Below are positions 1-9,070 of a stretch of DNA of 64,000 bases, in pieces. The position numbers and the translations under genes are program-made. The notes below the pieces were generated by a model that had not been told where the DNA came from, made no database searches, and was given only the letters and a program-made list of their open reading frames with translations. Source of the DNA: Cellvibrio fontiphilus (lineage in GTDB: Bacteria; Pseudomonadota; Gammaproteobacteria; Pseudomonadales; Cellvibrionaceae); assembly GCF_035317345.1 (NCBI RefSeq), contig NZ_JAYKTU010000008.1, one strand, 5' to 3'. Numbering within the stretch: the stretch's first letter is position 1; each line of letters opens with the position of its first letter.

Positions 1-157
1 CCAGAATATGAAGAAGATTGCGCTGTTACTGGCGCGCTTTTTTTACACATTCAACTTGCTGAGCCTTACCCGGAATCGCATAAGAGATATGTACAGACTC
101 TTGACTGTATTTTTAACTCGGTGTCGCGACAACGACCTGATAATCGCTGCCGTCTAA
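1..157 (+). other. Unassigned left edge, possible gene tail
   Basis: Two plus-strand frames are open from the window edge. One stops with TAA at 155-157, just before a strong hairpin at 163-191, the layout expected of a gene end followed by a terminator. The other stays open to about 262 through both hairpins. The protein in the first frame is arginine- and leucine-rich and matches no family I know. I cannot decide which frame, if any, is coding. Confidence 0.2.
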
Positions 158-162
158 AGCAA

Positions 163-225
163 CAAACCCCACTTTTTTACGGTGGGGTTTGTCTGCGGTC
201 TGAGCACATTGGTGGTGCTCTTTTT
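163..225 (+). terminator. Tandem hairpins, probable terminator
   Basis: A 10-bp perfect stem (163-172 with 182-191) has A-rich 5' and T-rich 3' flanks. It is followed by a second stem, GAGCAC (202-207) with GTGCTC (215-220), and then TTTTTA. Together they would stop plus-strand transcription entering from the left, before the convergent gene ending at 244. Confidence 0.6.
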
Positions 226-243
226 ATTTATCGGTTAGTGAAA

Positions 244-1179
244 TTAAGGTTTGCCTACGTGTAACACAATTTTTCCATCAGCGCGTCCCGATTCGCTCAG
301 TGTATGAGCCTTCACTATATCTTCCAGTGCAAATTCAGCTGCAATGATTGGCCGCATTTTTCCGGCGTCTACCAGTGCAGCCAATTGTGTTAATACCTCG
401 GCATCGGGTTGGATAAATACAAAACCGGCGCGCGCGTCATGAGCTGCCGCAAGCTCCGCTGAAGGCGGGCTGACAATCGAAACCAAAATGCCGCCGGCCT
501 TTAGCGATGCCCAGGATCTTTCCTGTACTTCGCCGCCAATGGTGTCAAACACTACATCCATTTCATGCACTACGTGGTCAAACTGCTGGCTGCGGTAATC
601 CACCAGCTGATCGGCGCCGAGTGATTTTACCAGCGGAATATTTTTGCCAGAGGTTGTTGCCACTACATGTGCGCCGCAGGCTTTTGCCAATTGAATCGCC
701 AGTGAGCCAACACCGCCGGAACCTGCATGAATCAATACCCGCTGACCGGCCTGAATATTGGCGGTTTTTATCAGCACATCCCACGCGGTAATGCCAGCAA
801 GTGGCAGGGATGCAGCGCAGGCATGGGAAATGGTTTTAGGTTTGAAAGCGGCTTCATTTTCATCGATGGCAATAAATTCGGCGTAACTTCCATTGCGCAA
901 AATATTGGGGCGCGAATAAACAGCATCACCCGGTTTGAATTTGGTCACGCCGCTGCCCACCGCCTCCACCACGCCGGAGACATCCCAGCCCAAAATAAGC
1001 GGGAATTGGTAGGGCAGCATCTCTTTTAAGTAACCGGCGCGAATTTTCCAATCCACCGGATTAATTGCACTGGCAACTACTCGCACCAGCAAGTCCCGCT
1101 CGCCTATTTCGGGCATAGGGGCGTCTTCAACTGTTAACACTTCTTGCCCACCATAGGCGTGGATTCTGACCGCTTTCAT
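244..1179 (-). CDS. NADP-dependent MDR oxidoreductase, quinone-reductase type
   Basis: A medium-chain dehydrogenase/reductase of 311 residues, the usual size for zinc-free quinone oxidoreductases. The N-terminal GroES-like fold starts at MKAVRIHAYGG. The Rossmann part has the glycine-rich GSGGVGSLAIQLA nucleotide-binding motif, followed by the ATTS and GADQLVDY segments typical of the family. No structural-zinc cysteine cluster is visible, so it should reduce quinones or enones with NADPH; the substrate cannot be told. The start is placed at the internal ATG (1177-1179) because GAGGG lies just upstream of it, while the longer frame to 1206 has no ribosome site. It is transcribed alone, divergently from fbaA. 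Confidence 0.85.
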   Translation of the reverse strand: MKAVRIHAYGGQEVLTVEDAPMPEIGERDLLVRVVASAINPVDWKIRAGYLKEMLPYQFPLILGWDVSGVVEAVGSGVTKFKPGDAVYSRPNILRNGSYAEFIAIDENEAAFKPKTISHACAASLPLAGITAWDVLIKTANIQAGQRVLIHAGSGGVGSLAIQLAKACGAHVVATTSGKNIPLVKSLGADQLVDYRSQQFDHVVHEMDVVFDTIGGEVQERSWASLKAGGILVSIVSPPSAELAAAHDARAGFVFIQPDAEVLTQLAALVDAGKMRPIIAAEFALEDIVKAHTLSESGRADGKIVLHVGKP

Positions 1180-1295
1180 GGGGTTCCCTCTTCGCAGATT
1201 AATCAATGTCTGACCTTAGCCGTTTAGTGGTTTATAGCAAGTTATTGGGAAGTTTTCTCGAAAGAGCTATCTGAAATAACCTGCTTAATTGCTAT

Positions 1296-1311
1296 TTGAC
1301 TTTATTTGACG
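1296..1311 (+). promoter_or_regulatory. Direct TTGAC repeats upstream of fbaA
   Basis: TTGACT at 1296-1301 and TTGACG at 1306-1311 are spaced 10 bp apart in an AT-rich stretch of the divergent intergenic region. Either could be a -35 element, but no good -10 hexamer stands at 16-18 bp. This is a weak call. Confidence 0.25.
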
Positions 1312-1457
1312 AATAAAAGAATTTAATAGATTAAATGTGATTGAAAATAACTGAAAAAGAATTAATATGATCGAATTGAGTCTGGCCAAATGATTGAGCT
1401 GTATCCGGCCGGCAGCCCTGACTATTTCCGCAATATACAAAGTAGCGAGCAAAAACC

Positions 1458-2543
1458 ATGAGTAGCTTATGCAAGCTGGTCCGGCCCGGCGTTGTGACCG
1501 GCAGTGACCTGGATGCCGTGTATGCCGACGCCAAAGCAAATAACTATGCAATCCCGGCCGTGAATGTGATTGGAACCAATTCGATTAATGCCGTGCTGGA
1601 AACGGCGCGCAATATTGCTTCGCCGGTGATTATTCAGCTCTCACAAGGCGGTGCCAGTTTTTTTGCCGGCAAAGGGCTCAAACTTCCCGGTCAGGGAGCT
1701 GCCGTGTTGGGGGCAGTTGCGGCGGCTAATTATGTGCATCAGGTTGCCGCCTCTTACGAGGTGCCGGTAATTCTGCATACCGACCATGCGGCGAAAAAAT
1801 TACTGCCTTGGATTGATGGTTTGTTGGAGGCGGGCAGGGCACACCTTGAGCGCAGTGGTAAACCTTTGTTCAGCTCCCACATGATTGATTTATCCGAGGA
1901 GCCGCTCGCCGAGAATATCGCCATCAGTGCACAGTATTTGCAAAAAATGTCACCCATGGGCATGGGGTTGGAAATTGAATTGGGTTGTACGGGTGGTGAA
2001 GAAGATGGTGTCGATAACAGTCACATGGATAAATCGGCGCTTTACACCCAGCCTGCTGATGTTGCTTATGCGTATCAACAATTAGCACCCATCAGCAAAA
2101 AATTTACGATTGCCGCTTCGTTCGGCAATGTGCACGGCGTTTATAACCCGGGCAACGTGCAATTAAAGCCCGCTATTTTGCGCGATTCCCAAACTTTTGT
2201 GAGTAAGGAATTTGGCCTGACGAAAAATGCATTGGATTTTGTCTTCCACGGTGGATCGGGATCTGACCCGCGTGATATTGCCGAGGCGATTAATTACGGT
2301 GTGGTAAAAATGAATATAGATACCGACACCCAATGGTCATTCTGGCAGGGCGTGTTGAATTTTTATCGCAATAATTCGCACTGTCTGCACAGTCAGTTAG
2401 GAAATGATAAAGGGCCGGATGCACCCAACAAAAAATTTTATGATCCACGGGTTTGGTTGCGTAGCGCTGAAGAGTCTATGGTCGCGCGCCTTACAGAGTC
2501 CTTTGTGCAATTAAATTGTGTTGGCCGCTACAAGGCAAAATAA
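1458..2543 (+). CDS. fbaA: Class II fructose-bisphosphate aldolase
   Basis: Zinc-dependent class IIA aldolase of 361 residues (the E. coli enzyme has 359). It cleaves fructose 1,6-bisphosphate to DHAP and GAP, or makes it in gluconeogenesis, in the cytoplasm. Key residues fall at the E. coli positions: catalytic Asp109 in HTDH, zinc ligands His110, His226 (GNVHGVY) and His264 (FHGGSGS), and the acidic pair Glu181/182. The GTDTQW-type phosphate loop is present as NIDTDTQW. Its stop overlaps the fbp start by one base (TAATG), so the two steps are translationally coupled. The pairing suggests a gluconeogenic role, consistent with growth on compounds other than glucose. Confidence 0.96.
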   Translation: MSSLCKLVRPGVVTGSDLDAVYADAKANNYAIPAVNVIGTNSINAVLETARNIASPVIIQLSQGGASFFAGKGLKLPGQGAAVLGAVAAANYVHQVAASYEVPVILHTDHAAKKLLPWIDGLLEAGRAHLERSGKPLFSSHMIDLSEEPLAENIAISAQYLQKMSPMGMGLEIELGCTGGEEDGVDNSHMDKSALYTQPADVAYAYQQLAPISKKFTIAASFGNVHGVYNPGNVQLKPAILRDSQTFVSKEFGLTKNALDFVFHGGSGSDPRDIAEAINYGVVKMNIDTDTQWSFWQGVLNFYRNNSHCLHSQLGNDKGPDAPNKKFYDPRVWLRSAEESMVARLTESFVQLNCVGRYKAK

Positions 2544-3526
2544 TGACTTTATTAAACGAAGTATTAGCCCAGGAAAATACACCGCAAGCACTTATTGGAG
2601 TACTGGCTTGCATTGCTAGTTGTTGCTGTCAAATTGCCGGGCAAGTCGGTCATGGAGCGTTGGGTGAAACGCTCGGCGCAACCGAGGCGGAAAACGTGCA
2701 AGGCGAGGTACAGAAAAAACTGGATGTTATCGCCAATGATTTGTTGATAGCTGCCCTGATTGCACAGGGGGCAGTAAGAACAATTGCCTCGGAAGAAGAA
2801 GAGCAGGCACGCGTTGCAACCCCCGGTGCACCCTATATTGTTGCATTTGATCCGCTCGACGGGAGTAGCAATATTGATGTGAATGGTCAAATAGGCACAA
2901 TTTTTACTGTGTTTAATGCCCGTGATGATGTGCCTGATCATAGCGATGCGCAATTTTTTCAGGCGGGTAGTAAGCAGATTTGTGCGGGCTATGTACTTTA
3001 TGGCCCCTATACAACACTTGTGATAACCACTGGTGGTGCGGTACATGAATTTACACTTGATAAAGCGCGAGGCGATTTTTTTTCATCCAAACTGGCAATG
3101 GTTTTTCATGCGGGGATGCGTGAGTTTTCTGCCAATATGGCCAATCTTTTTTATTGGCCAAAAAAGTTTCAGGATTATATCCTCGGCATGATTTCTCCTC
3201 AGTCGGCCAGTACACGTTTTACTATGCGTTGGCAGGGAGCGATGGTTGGTGATGTACACCGCATACTGACACGTGGTGGATTATTTATTTATCCCAGCGA
3301 TTCACGCGACATCAAACAACCAGCCAAATTGCGCTTGCTGTATGAAGCTTTTCCCATGGCATTTTTAATTGAAGCAGCTGGTGGTTGTGCCTACACCGAA
3401 CAGGGACGAATTCTTGCTACATCGCTTAATGAATTGCATCAACGTACCTCTGTTATTTTGGGTGATCAACAATTTGCAAACGAGTGTTTTACTACCTTGT
3501 CCACTGTGGATAAATGCCTCATGTAG
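2543..3526 (+). CDS. fbp: Class 1 fructose-1,6-bisphosphatase
   Basis: Protein of 327 residues that dephosphorylates fructose 1,6-bisphosphate to fructose 6-phosphate in gluconeogenesis. The metal and substrate signature DPLDGSSNID is at about residues 103-112, preceded by the conserved SEEEE loop near 83-87. The GGLFIYP segment and the C-terminal EAAGG active-site stretch are present. The start is set at the ATG at 2543, which overlaps the fbaA stop and has CAAGG upstream; an upstream in-frame codon at 2516 lies inside fbaA and has no ribosome site. An intrinsic terminator follows, so fbaA-fbp is a two-gene operon. Confidence 0.95.
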   Translation: MTLLNEVLAQENTPQALIGVLACIASCCCQIAGQVGHGALGETLGATEAENVQGEVQKKLDVIANDLLIAALIAQGAVRTIASEEEEQARVATPGAPYIVAFDPLDGSSNIDVNGQIGTIFTVFNARDDVPDHSDAQFFQAGSKQICAGYVLYGPYTTLVITTGGAVHEFTLDKARGDFFSSKLAMVFHAGMREFSANMANLFYWPKKFQDYILGMISPQSASTRFTMRWQGAMVGDVHRILTRGGLFIYPSDSRDIKQPAKLRLLYEAFPMAFLIEAAGGCAYTEQGRILATSLNELHQRTSVILGDQQFANECFTTLSTVDKCLM

Positions 3527-3581
3527 TTGTAAGGTTTTGTTAGGCCTTGGATGTTGCTCATCCAAGTTGTCGTCGTCGCTT

Positions 3582-3608
3582 CGCCGGTTGAATTGCCGGC
3601 GTTTTTTA
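3582..3608 (+). terminator. Terminator of fbaA-fbp
   Basis: CGCCGG (3582-3587) pairs with CCGGCG (3596-3601) and is followed at once by six Ts. A second, weaker stem made of CTTGGA and TCCAAG lies just before it. The next gene starts 26 bases later and so needs its own promoter or read-through. Confidence 0.8.
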
Positions 3609-3633
3609 TTTGGCATTTATAAGGTTAATCAAG

Positions 3634-4683
3634 ATGCGTATCTGCTTTAATAAGCGAACTGGTTTATGTTTCATTATTCTCGGGGTATTGCTGACGGCAT
3701 TATTGAGTTGTGTACAACGCGTTGATAATGGTCGCAGCAATAGTAGCGATAGAAAAAATCCTGCAAGCAGTCTAGCGACTGCCGATAGAAGCGGCTATTT
3801 GTTTACTTATTTTGTAAAAAATGGCCAGGACGGGTTACATCTTGCTGCGAGTATTGATGGATTTCAATGGAAAAAAATTCCGCGCCATGAGAATCATTGG
3901 CGCCCCGCAATCGGTAATTCCAAATTAATGCGCGATCCCAGTGTCGCTCAAGGGCCGGATGGTACTTATCATATGGTGTGGACATCTGGCTGGAATGAAA
4001 ACAATATTGGTTATGCTTCAACGAGGGATTTTATAAATTGGTCGCAGCAGAAAGAAATACCCGTCATGGCGCATGAGCCACAGGTGCGTAATTCATGGGC
4101 GCCCGAAATCGTATACGATGATGTTAACCGGCAGTTTATAATTTTTTGGTCATCGACTATTCCCGGAAAATTTCCGGAAACGGAAAATGCCTCCGAAGAT
4201 AAATATAATCATCGTCTCTATAGCACTACTACGAGGGATTTTATTACCTTCACCCCAGCGGAATTATTTTACGATCCCGGCTTCAGTGTTATCGATGCAA
4301 CTTTTCTGCGTTTTAACGGCAAGCTGCATTTTATTGTTAAAGATGAAACCCGTTTTCCACCCAAAAAATATTTACAGATAGCCAGTGCCAAGAGCATGAC
4401 TGGTCCCTTTGGACAATTAAGCCAACCTATTACTGAGCAAGGTTTATGGGTGGAGGGGCCGACAGGCGTACAAATTGGTGATGCGGCATTTATTTATTAC
4501 GATGCCTATACCACTCATCGTTTTGGTGCGCTGCGTTCGACCGATTTGGTTAATTGGGAGGACGTGTCGTCACAAATGCACTTCCCCGATGAGGGAACAG
4601 CACTGCGTATGCGACATGGCACAGTAATTCCTGTGCCCTTGGCATTGTTGGAGGCGCTGGGGTTTAACGCGGAGAATCATTAA
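3634..4683 (+). CDS. GH43-like beta-propeller glycosidase, lipoprotein
   Basis: About 349 residues. The N-terminus is a lipoprotein signal with an LLSC lipobox near residue 25, so the product is probably anchored to the outer membrane. The rest has the repeat pattern of five-bladed beta-propeller glycosidases: RDPSV supplies the candidate catalytic base Asp, WAPEIVYD is the typical blade motif, a DATFLRFNGKLHF segment follows, and VEGPTG carries a candidate acid Glu. This fits GH43 (arabinosidases, xylosidases and related), but the subfamily and substrate are not determinable. The ATG at 3634 is preferred over a TTG at 3610 because AAGG precedes it. It lies between a terminator and a convergent MFS gene ending 13 bases away. 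Confidence 0.75.
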   Translation: MRICFNKRTGLCFIILGVLLTALLSCVQRVDNGRSNSSDRKNPASSLATADRSGYLFTYFVKNGQDGLHLAASIDGFQWKKIPRHENHWRPAIGNSKLMRDPSVAQGPDGTYHMVWTSGWNENNIGYASTRDFINWSQQKEIPVMAHEPQVRNSWAPEIVYDDVNRQFIIFWSSTIPGKFPETENASEDKYNHRLYSTTTRDFITFTPAELFYDPGFSVIDATFLRFNGKLHFIVKDETRFPPKKYLQIASAKSMTGPFGQLSQPITEQGLWVEGPTGVQIGDAAFIYYDAYTTHRFGALRSTDLVNWEDVSSQMHFPDEGTALRMRHGTVIPVPLALLEALGFNAENH

Positions 4684-4696
4684 ACCTGAATTGCGG

Positions 4697-5905
4697 CTAA
4701 CCGTTTTTAAGTGCGTCTTTTTTGGCTAATACATAAATGCCCAGGCCGGCGATGGAAAGCACCAGACCAACCCAACCGGTAGATGACCAACCCAGCCCCA
4801 GATCAATCGCCCAGCCGCCCAGCAGGGCACCAATCGCATTGGCAAAATTAAAAGCTGAGTGATTAAGCGCTGCCGCCAGAGTTTGGGCTTTGCCTGCAAC
4901 ATCCATTAACCGGATTTGCAGGGCAGGGCCAATGGCCACAACTGTGCCCACAAGAAATACATTAATACAGGCGATCCACAATACATGGGCGCTGGCAACA
5001 AAGGCGCCGAGCACCAGCGCTGACCAAATCAGTGTAATACGCACTGATTCCATGAGGTTTTTGTCCGCCATTTTGGCGCCAACTATATTGCCGGCCACCA
5101 TACCTGCACCAAAGAGGGCCAGAATAAATGGCACTCCTTGTTCAGTGAGTCCGGCAAGTGCCATCAAGCTGGGTTTGACATAACTGAATACCGCAAACAT
5201 ACCGCCAAAACCTATGGCGCCTATACCAAGCGTCAGCCAGACCTGTTTGTTGGCTAAGGCTGCCAGTTCACTGCGTGGGCTGGCAGATTTATCGCCCGGA
5301 GTATCTGGTAGCCAATAAAAAATCATCATGACAGATAAAAATGCGATTAGCGCAACGAAAATAAACGCAAAACGCCAGCCTAACCATTGCCCCAAGGCGG
5401 CAGCAAGCGGCACTCCTGCCAATGTTGCAAGCGATAACCCGAGCATCGCCATAGCTACCGCTTGCGCACGTTTGTCTACTGGGACAAGTGATGCTGCAAC
5501 CAGTGCCGCTATCCCAAAATAGGTGCCATGTGGCAAGCCGCTCATAAAGCGCATGGCCGTCATCCAGTAGTAATCTGCCGCAAATGCGCTGGCGAGATTG
5601 CCGGCGGTAAATAAGCCCATGAGTATCATAAGCATCAAGCGGCGCGAAATGCCGGCTCCCAGTAATGCGAGGATGGGGGCGCCCACCACTACACCCAAGG
5701 CGTAAGCGCTTATAGTATGACCGGCTTGAGGGATGCTAATAGCGAGATCGGTAGATACCTCTGGCAATAGCCCTATAATCACAAATTCACTGGTACCTAC
5801 GGCAAAACTACCAACCCCCATAGCAATTAAGGGGCGCGCCACATCAATACTATTGTGTGGCGGTTCTATCGCGAGTGAAGCCTCGCTAGAACTTACTTCT
5901 AACAT
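4697..5905 (-). CDS. MFS transporter of the DHA1 / AraJ-YdhP type
   Basis: Integral inner-membrane protein of 402 residues with about 12 hydrophobic segments, the standard MFS size. The first membrane segment carries the GTSEFVIIGLLPE stretch typical of the AraJ, YdhP and SotB drug/sugar efflux proteins, and the inter-helix RRLMLM region fits the loop 2-3 signature. It is probably a proton-driven exporter; the substrate is unknown. It ends convergently with the GH43-like gene. The start has only a distant AGG and is accepted because no later Met precedes the first membrane helix. Confidence 0.85.
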   Translation of the reverse strand: MLEVSSSEASLAIEPPHNSIDVARPLIAMGVGSFAVGTSEFVIIGLLPEVSTDLAISIPQAGHTISAYALGVVVGAPILALLGAGISRRLMLMILMGLFTAGNLASAFAADYYWMTAMRFMSGLPHGTYFGIAALVAASLVPVDKRAQAVAMAMLGLSLATLAGVPLAAALGQWLGWRFAFIFVALIAFLSVMMIFYWLPDTPGDKSASPRSELAALANKQVWLTLGIGAIGFGGMFAVFSYVKPSLMALAGLTEQGVPFILALFGAGMVAGNIVGAKMADKNLMESVRITLIWSALVLGAFVASAHVLWIACINVFLVGTVVAIGPALQIRLMDVAGKAQTLAAALNHSAFNFANAIGALLGGWAIDLGLGWSSTGWVGLVLSIAGLGIYVLAKKDALKNG

Positions 5906-6039
5906 CTATTAATAACCTGAGAGGGGAAAGTACAAAAGGAAGGGAAACGAACGGCTATTCTAGGTTTTTATGGTTTTAATGACAATAAGTTTGCCTTTTA
6001 TCTATCGAAGTGCTCAGCGTAACAGTGGGTGAGAGTGGT

Positions 6040-6843
6040 TCAATCGTAGATAGATTTCTTTTTCCACTTGGCATTCTCCTCTTCAAATTGCTTCCACTCT
6101 TTGCTGGTAGATGCGTCATCCGGTAAGGTTTTAGAGGCGGGAGTGACTGAAGGATTGCCGGTATTGGCCTCACCGCTGGCATCTGCTTTTTCTTGAAGCT
6201 TTGCAATTACTGCGTCCAGTTGAGTTATCTGTTTATCAAACAGCTGCTTGCCATTGCCGGATGTTAGTACTTTGCGAGCCAACCCATAGTGGTGCACTGC
6301 CAGGCGGATTTTGCCAAGTTGTTGTGCCTGACGGGCGTTAAATATATGGCCATCAACAGAGATCTGCAGCACCAGCCGGTTAATTTGATCGGTATATGCT
6401 TCGGTTTGAACCTGATTAATATTGTTGAGTACGACTTGTTGCGCAACAAATTTCTGTAGTTCCTGCAGTAGGTGATTAGCCTCTTTAATTTGTTGTGGGT
6501 TGTCTAATCTCACCTTGGCTGTGCTTGAGCTTTCCTTTTGTGCAGCTAGCAGGTTGGTGTAGAGGCTGAGGTTTTCCGCATGGCTAGGATCGCTCGGCTC
6601 AAGGCGAGACAATTGCTCGCAGCAATCGATCAGCGCGCGATAAAGTAGCCCGGTCAAGTCATTGGACAGGAAGCCTTGAGGAAAACCGGTGGCTAAATCC
6701 CGGAATGCATTGCGTCGTGCGCGCAGGGCAGTAATTAGTCTTTGGCGTTGTATGCGTTTTTTTTCGATGGAATGAGAGATAAACAGGTAGCCCGCCAATA
6801 AAATCAGCAAAAGGAAAACTCCGGCGATTACATAAGCAGACAT
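6040..6843 (-). CDS. Membrane-anchored protein of unknown function
   Basis: I do not recognise this 267-residue protein. It begins with one strong membrane segment (about residues 4-22) followed by a positively charged stretch (EKKRIQRQR), so the bulk should be cytoplasmic. The middle is alpha-helical and Gln/Leu-rich. The region after about residue 215 is low-complexity and polar, with a Lys/Glu-rich end. It lies upstream of the MFS gene on the same strand with a 134-base gap. No enzymatic motif is visible. Confidence 0.7.
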   Translation of the reverse strand: MSAYVIAGVFLLLILLAGYLFISHSIEKKRIQRQRLITALRARRNAFRDLATGFPQGFLSNDLTGLLYRALIDCCEQLSRLEPSDPSHAENLSLYTNLLAAQKESSSTAKVRLDNPQQIKEANHLLQELQKFVAQQVVLNNINQVQTEAYTDQINRLVLQISVDGHIFNARQAQQLGKIRLAVHHYGLARKVLTSGNGKQLFDKQITQLDAVIAKLQEKADASGEANTGNPSVTPASKTLPDDASTSKEWKQFEEENAKWKKKSIYD

Positions 6844-6993
6844 GATGGTTTAAGAACCTTATTGATTAAATGCTGGGCAAACTTATGCGACAAGTATAGC
6901 ACCGATAAAATTGGCGTCAGAATTTGAATAGGCGAACCTGAAGCGATGAGCTAAGTGCTTGTTTCCGCAATGATAAAAAAAGAATTAAAAGTG

Positions 6994-7022
6994 TTGACAC
7001 CTACTGCATCCGACCCTAGAAT
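6994..7022 (+). promoter_or_regulatory. Sigma-70 promoter of the tRNA cluster
   Basis: Consensus TTGACA (6994-6999) and TAGAAT (7017-7022) are separated by exactly 17 bases and followed by a GC-rich discriminator (GCGCCCC). This is the form seen at stringently controlled stable-RNA genes. The first tRNA starts about 64 bases downstream. Confidence 0.85.
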
Positions 7023-7085
7023 GCGCCCCACTTCTGACGCAGACGTTAACTTGGAAAAGAAAACAAAAGCGTTTGAAGGTCCGGG

Positions 7086-7161
7086 GTCCCCTTCGTCTAG
7101 TGGCCTAGGACACCGCCCTTTCACGGCGGTAACAGGGGTTCGAGTCCCCTAGGGGACGCCA
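7086..7161 (+). tRNA. tRNA-Glu (TTC), copy 1
   Basis: 76 bases with encoded CCA. The acceptor stem GTCCCCT pairs with AGGGGAC, the anticodon loop CTTTCAC has TTC at 7120-7122, and the T loop reads GTTCGAG. First gene of a four-tRNA array. Confidence 0.97.
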
Positions 7162-7165
7162 TATA

Positions 7166-7241
<76 letters not shown>

Positions 7242-7320
7242 ACTTCCATACGGAAGTTATAAAATTTGTAAACTGTTAGTGAAGTGTATTTTATTGTTGT
7301 CGCTAGATAACGATCAAAAT

Positions 7321-7396
7321 GTCCCCTTCGTCTAGTGGCCTAGGACACCGCCCTTTCACGGCGGTAACAGGGGTTCGAGTCCCCTAGGGGACGCCA
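7321..7396 (+). tRNA. tRNA-Glu (TTC), copy 2
   Basis: Identical in sequence to the copy at 7086-7161, but with unrelated flanks. No separate strong promoter is apparent in the 79-base spacer, so it is probably co-transcribed with the first pair. Confidence 0.97.
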
Positions 7397-7402
7397 CATT
7401 TT

Positions 7403-7478
<76 letters not shown>

Positions 7479-7646
7479 ATTCCTAATAGTTTATCAATTT
7501 CCTCATGCCCGATTTATTATTCTGTTATTGTTTAGCTAGATTCAGCGTTTGGGTTAGAGTCTTGCGATTTCATAATTAGAATTATTAATTCTTCTGTTGC
7601 CACATCCTTGTGCATCTTCATCTATTTCTTGGTTCAGCGGCTGTGT

Positions 7647-8069
7647 TTAATGCATTCGCATTATTTTTGCTCGTGCTTCTGCATAGCTAAAAGTTTGTTG
7701 GCCTCGTTTGGCCTGTTCGCGCTGTTCATCTAACTGTTGAAATAAATTAATTTCATCATCTGGCATGTAATGTAGGCAGTCGCCGCCAAAAAACCAGAGC
7801 AGGTCTCGGTAAAGTAGAGGCATAATATGCGGATAGCTGCTTACAACTCGACAAAGTAAAGTCTGACCTTGGTCTAACCAATCAGCTGTTTGTGGATGAG
7901 TGATTAGCTTATTCAGTGCGATTAAAAACTCGCTATCCGTTTCATCGGGGTTTTCCAGGTTAAATGGAGGTAGTTGTTTAATCTGTGTAACAAATGCCTG
8001 CAGTAATTTCAGATGATAAAAGTAATATTCTTTGTCGTATGGGTTCTCTTCAATACTTGAAATCGACAT
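7647..8069 (-). CDS. Conserved small protein, function unknown
   Basis: A 140-residue soluble protein, acidic in the middle, with no membrane segment or signal. It has an FGGDCLHYMPDDEI motif near residues 93-106 and a helical C-terminus (EQREQAKRGQQ). I recall similar short proteins in pseudomonads beside ABC transporters, but know no function. AAAGG stands seven bases before the ATG. It is divergent from the yadG-like gene. Confidence 0.75.
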   Translation of the reverse strand: MSISSIEENPYDKEYYFYHLKLLQAFVTQIKQLPPFNLENPDETDSEFLIALNKLITHPQTADWLDQGQTLLCRVVSSYPHIMPLLYRDLLWFFGGDCLHYMPDDEINLFQQLDEQREQAKRGQQTFSYAEARAKIMRMH

Positions 8070-8123
8070 ACTTGGCCTTTAGTTGGGTTTGATTTTTTGT
8101 ATTCACTATTTCCGCGAGGGATT

Positions 8124-9068
8124 ATGACTCCGGCACTTTCACTCAGAAATCTGCGTAAAGTTTACAACGAAAAGTTTGAAGCACTAAAAGGTATTTCTCT
8201 GGATGTTATGCCGGGTGATTTTTTTGCGGTCTTGGGGCCAAATGGTGCCGGCAAATCAACCACTATCGGCATCATTAGTTCATTGGTCCGTAAAACAAGT
8301 GGTACGGTAGAGGTCTTTGGAAAAAATATCGATATCGATTTTTCTGCAGCAAAAAAATTTCTCGGCGTGGTGCCGCAGGAGTTTAACTTCAGCATGTTTG
8401 AAAAGGTGCAAGACATAGTATTGCAACAGGCTGGTTACTACGGAATGAAGTCAGCAGAGGCTCGTTCCCAAACTGAGTATTACTTAAAACAATTGAGCTT
8501 ATGGGACAAGCGAGATACTGCTGCCCGTATGTTGTCTGGTGGCATGAAGCGCCGTTTGATGATTGCGCGTGCATTAGTGCATGGCCCGCAATTACTGATT
8601 CTGGATGAGCCAACTGCTGGTGTGGATATAGAGTTGCGTCGCTCCATGTGGGATTTTTTACGCGAAATCAATGCTGCAGGCACTACCATTATTTTGACCA
8701 CCCATTACTTGGAGGAGGCGGAAAGCCTTTGTCGTAATGTGGCGATTATTGATCAAGGCTTGATTGTGCAGAATACAAGCGTGAAAAATTTATTACAGCA
8801 GCTCAATAAAGAAGTATTTATTTTTGATGTGCAAGAAACTTTGTCATCCCTGCCGGTAATCGAAGGTCACAGGGTCGCCCGAATTGATGATCATTCCTTT
8901 GAAGTGGATATTGAGAAAGGGCAGTCGCTCAACATGGTTTTTGAACAGTTAACAGCGCAGCAATTTCGTATTATCAGTATGCGTAATAAAGCAAATCGGT
9001 TGGAGGAGTTGTTCGTGTCTTTGGTGAATGCCAATAAAGATTCCTCCCAAGTTGGTAGTGAGGTCTAA
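8124..9068 (+). CDS. yadG: ABC-2 transporter ATPase, YadG-like
   Basis: 314-residue ATP-binding subunit of an ABC-2 type transporter. Walker A GPNGAGKST is at about residues 38-46, the Q-loop is in VVPQEFN, the signature is LSGGMKRR, Walker B is LLILDEPTAGVD and the switch His is in TTHYLEEAE. The start is set at ATG 8124 behind GAGGG; a TTG at 8097 is in frame but lacks a ribosome site. It is followed two bases later by its permease. The E. coli YadGH transporter is of the same type and its substrate is unsettled. Confidence 0.9.
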   Translation: MTPALSLRNLRKVYNEKFEALKGISLDVMPGDFFAVLGPNGAGKSTTIGIISSLVRKTSGTVEVFGKNIDIDFSAAKKFLGVVPQEFNFSMFEKVQDIVLQQAGYYGMKSAEARSQTEYYLKQLSLWDKRDTAARMLSGGMKRRLMIARALVHGPQLLILDEPTAGVDIELRRSMWDFLREINAAGTTIILTTHYLEEAESLCRNVAIIDQGLIVQNTSVKNLLQQLNKEVFIFDVQETLSSLPVIEGHRVARIDDHSFEVDIEKGQSLNMVFEQLTAQQFRIISMRNKANRLEELFVSLVNANKDSSQVGSEV

Positions 9069-9070
9069 TT

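Noticed and set aside
6955..7152. Short frame across the tRNA promoter and the first tRNA-Glu
   Set aside because: Its end is the tRNA itself and its middle is a consensus promoter; not coding.
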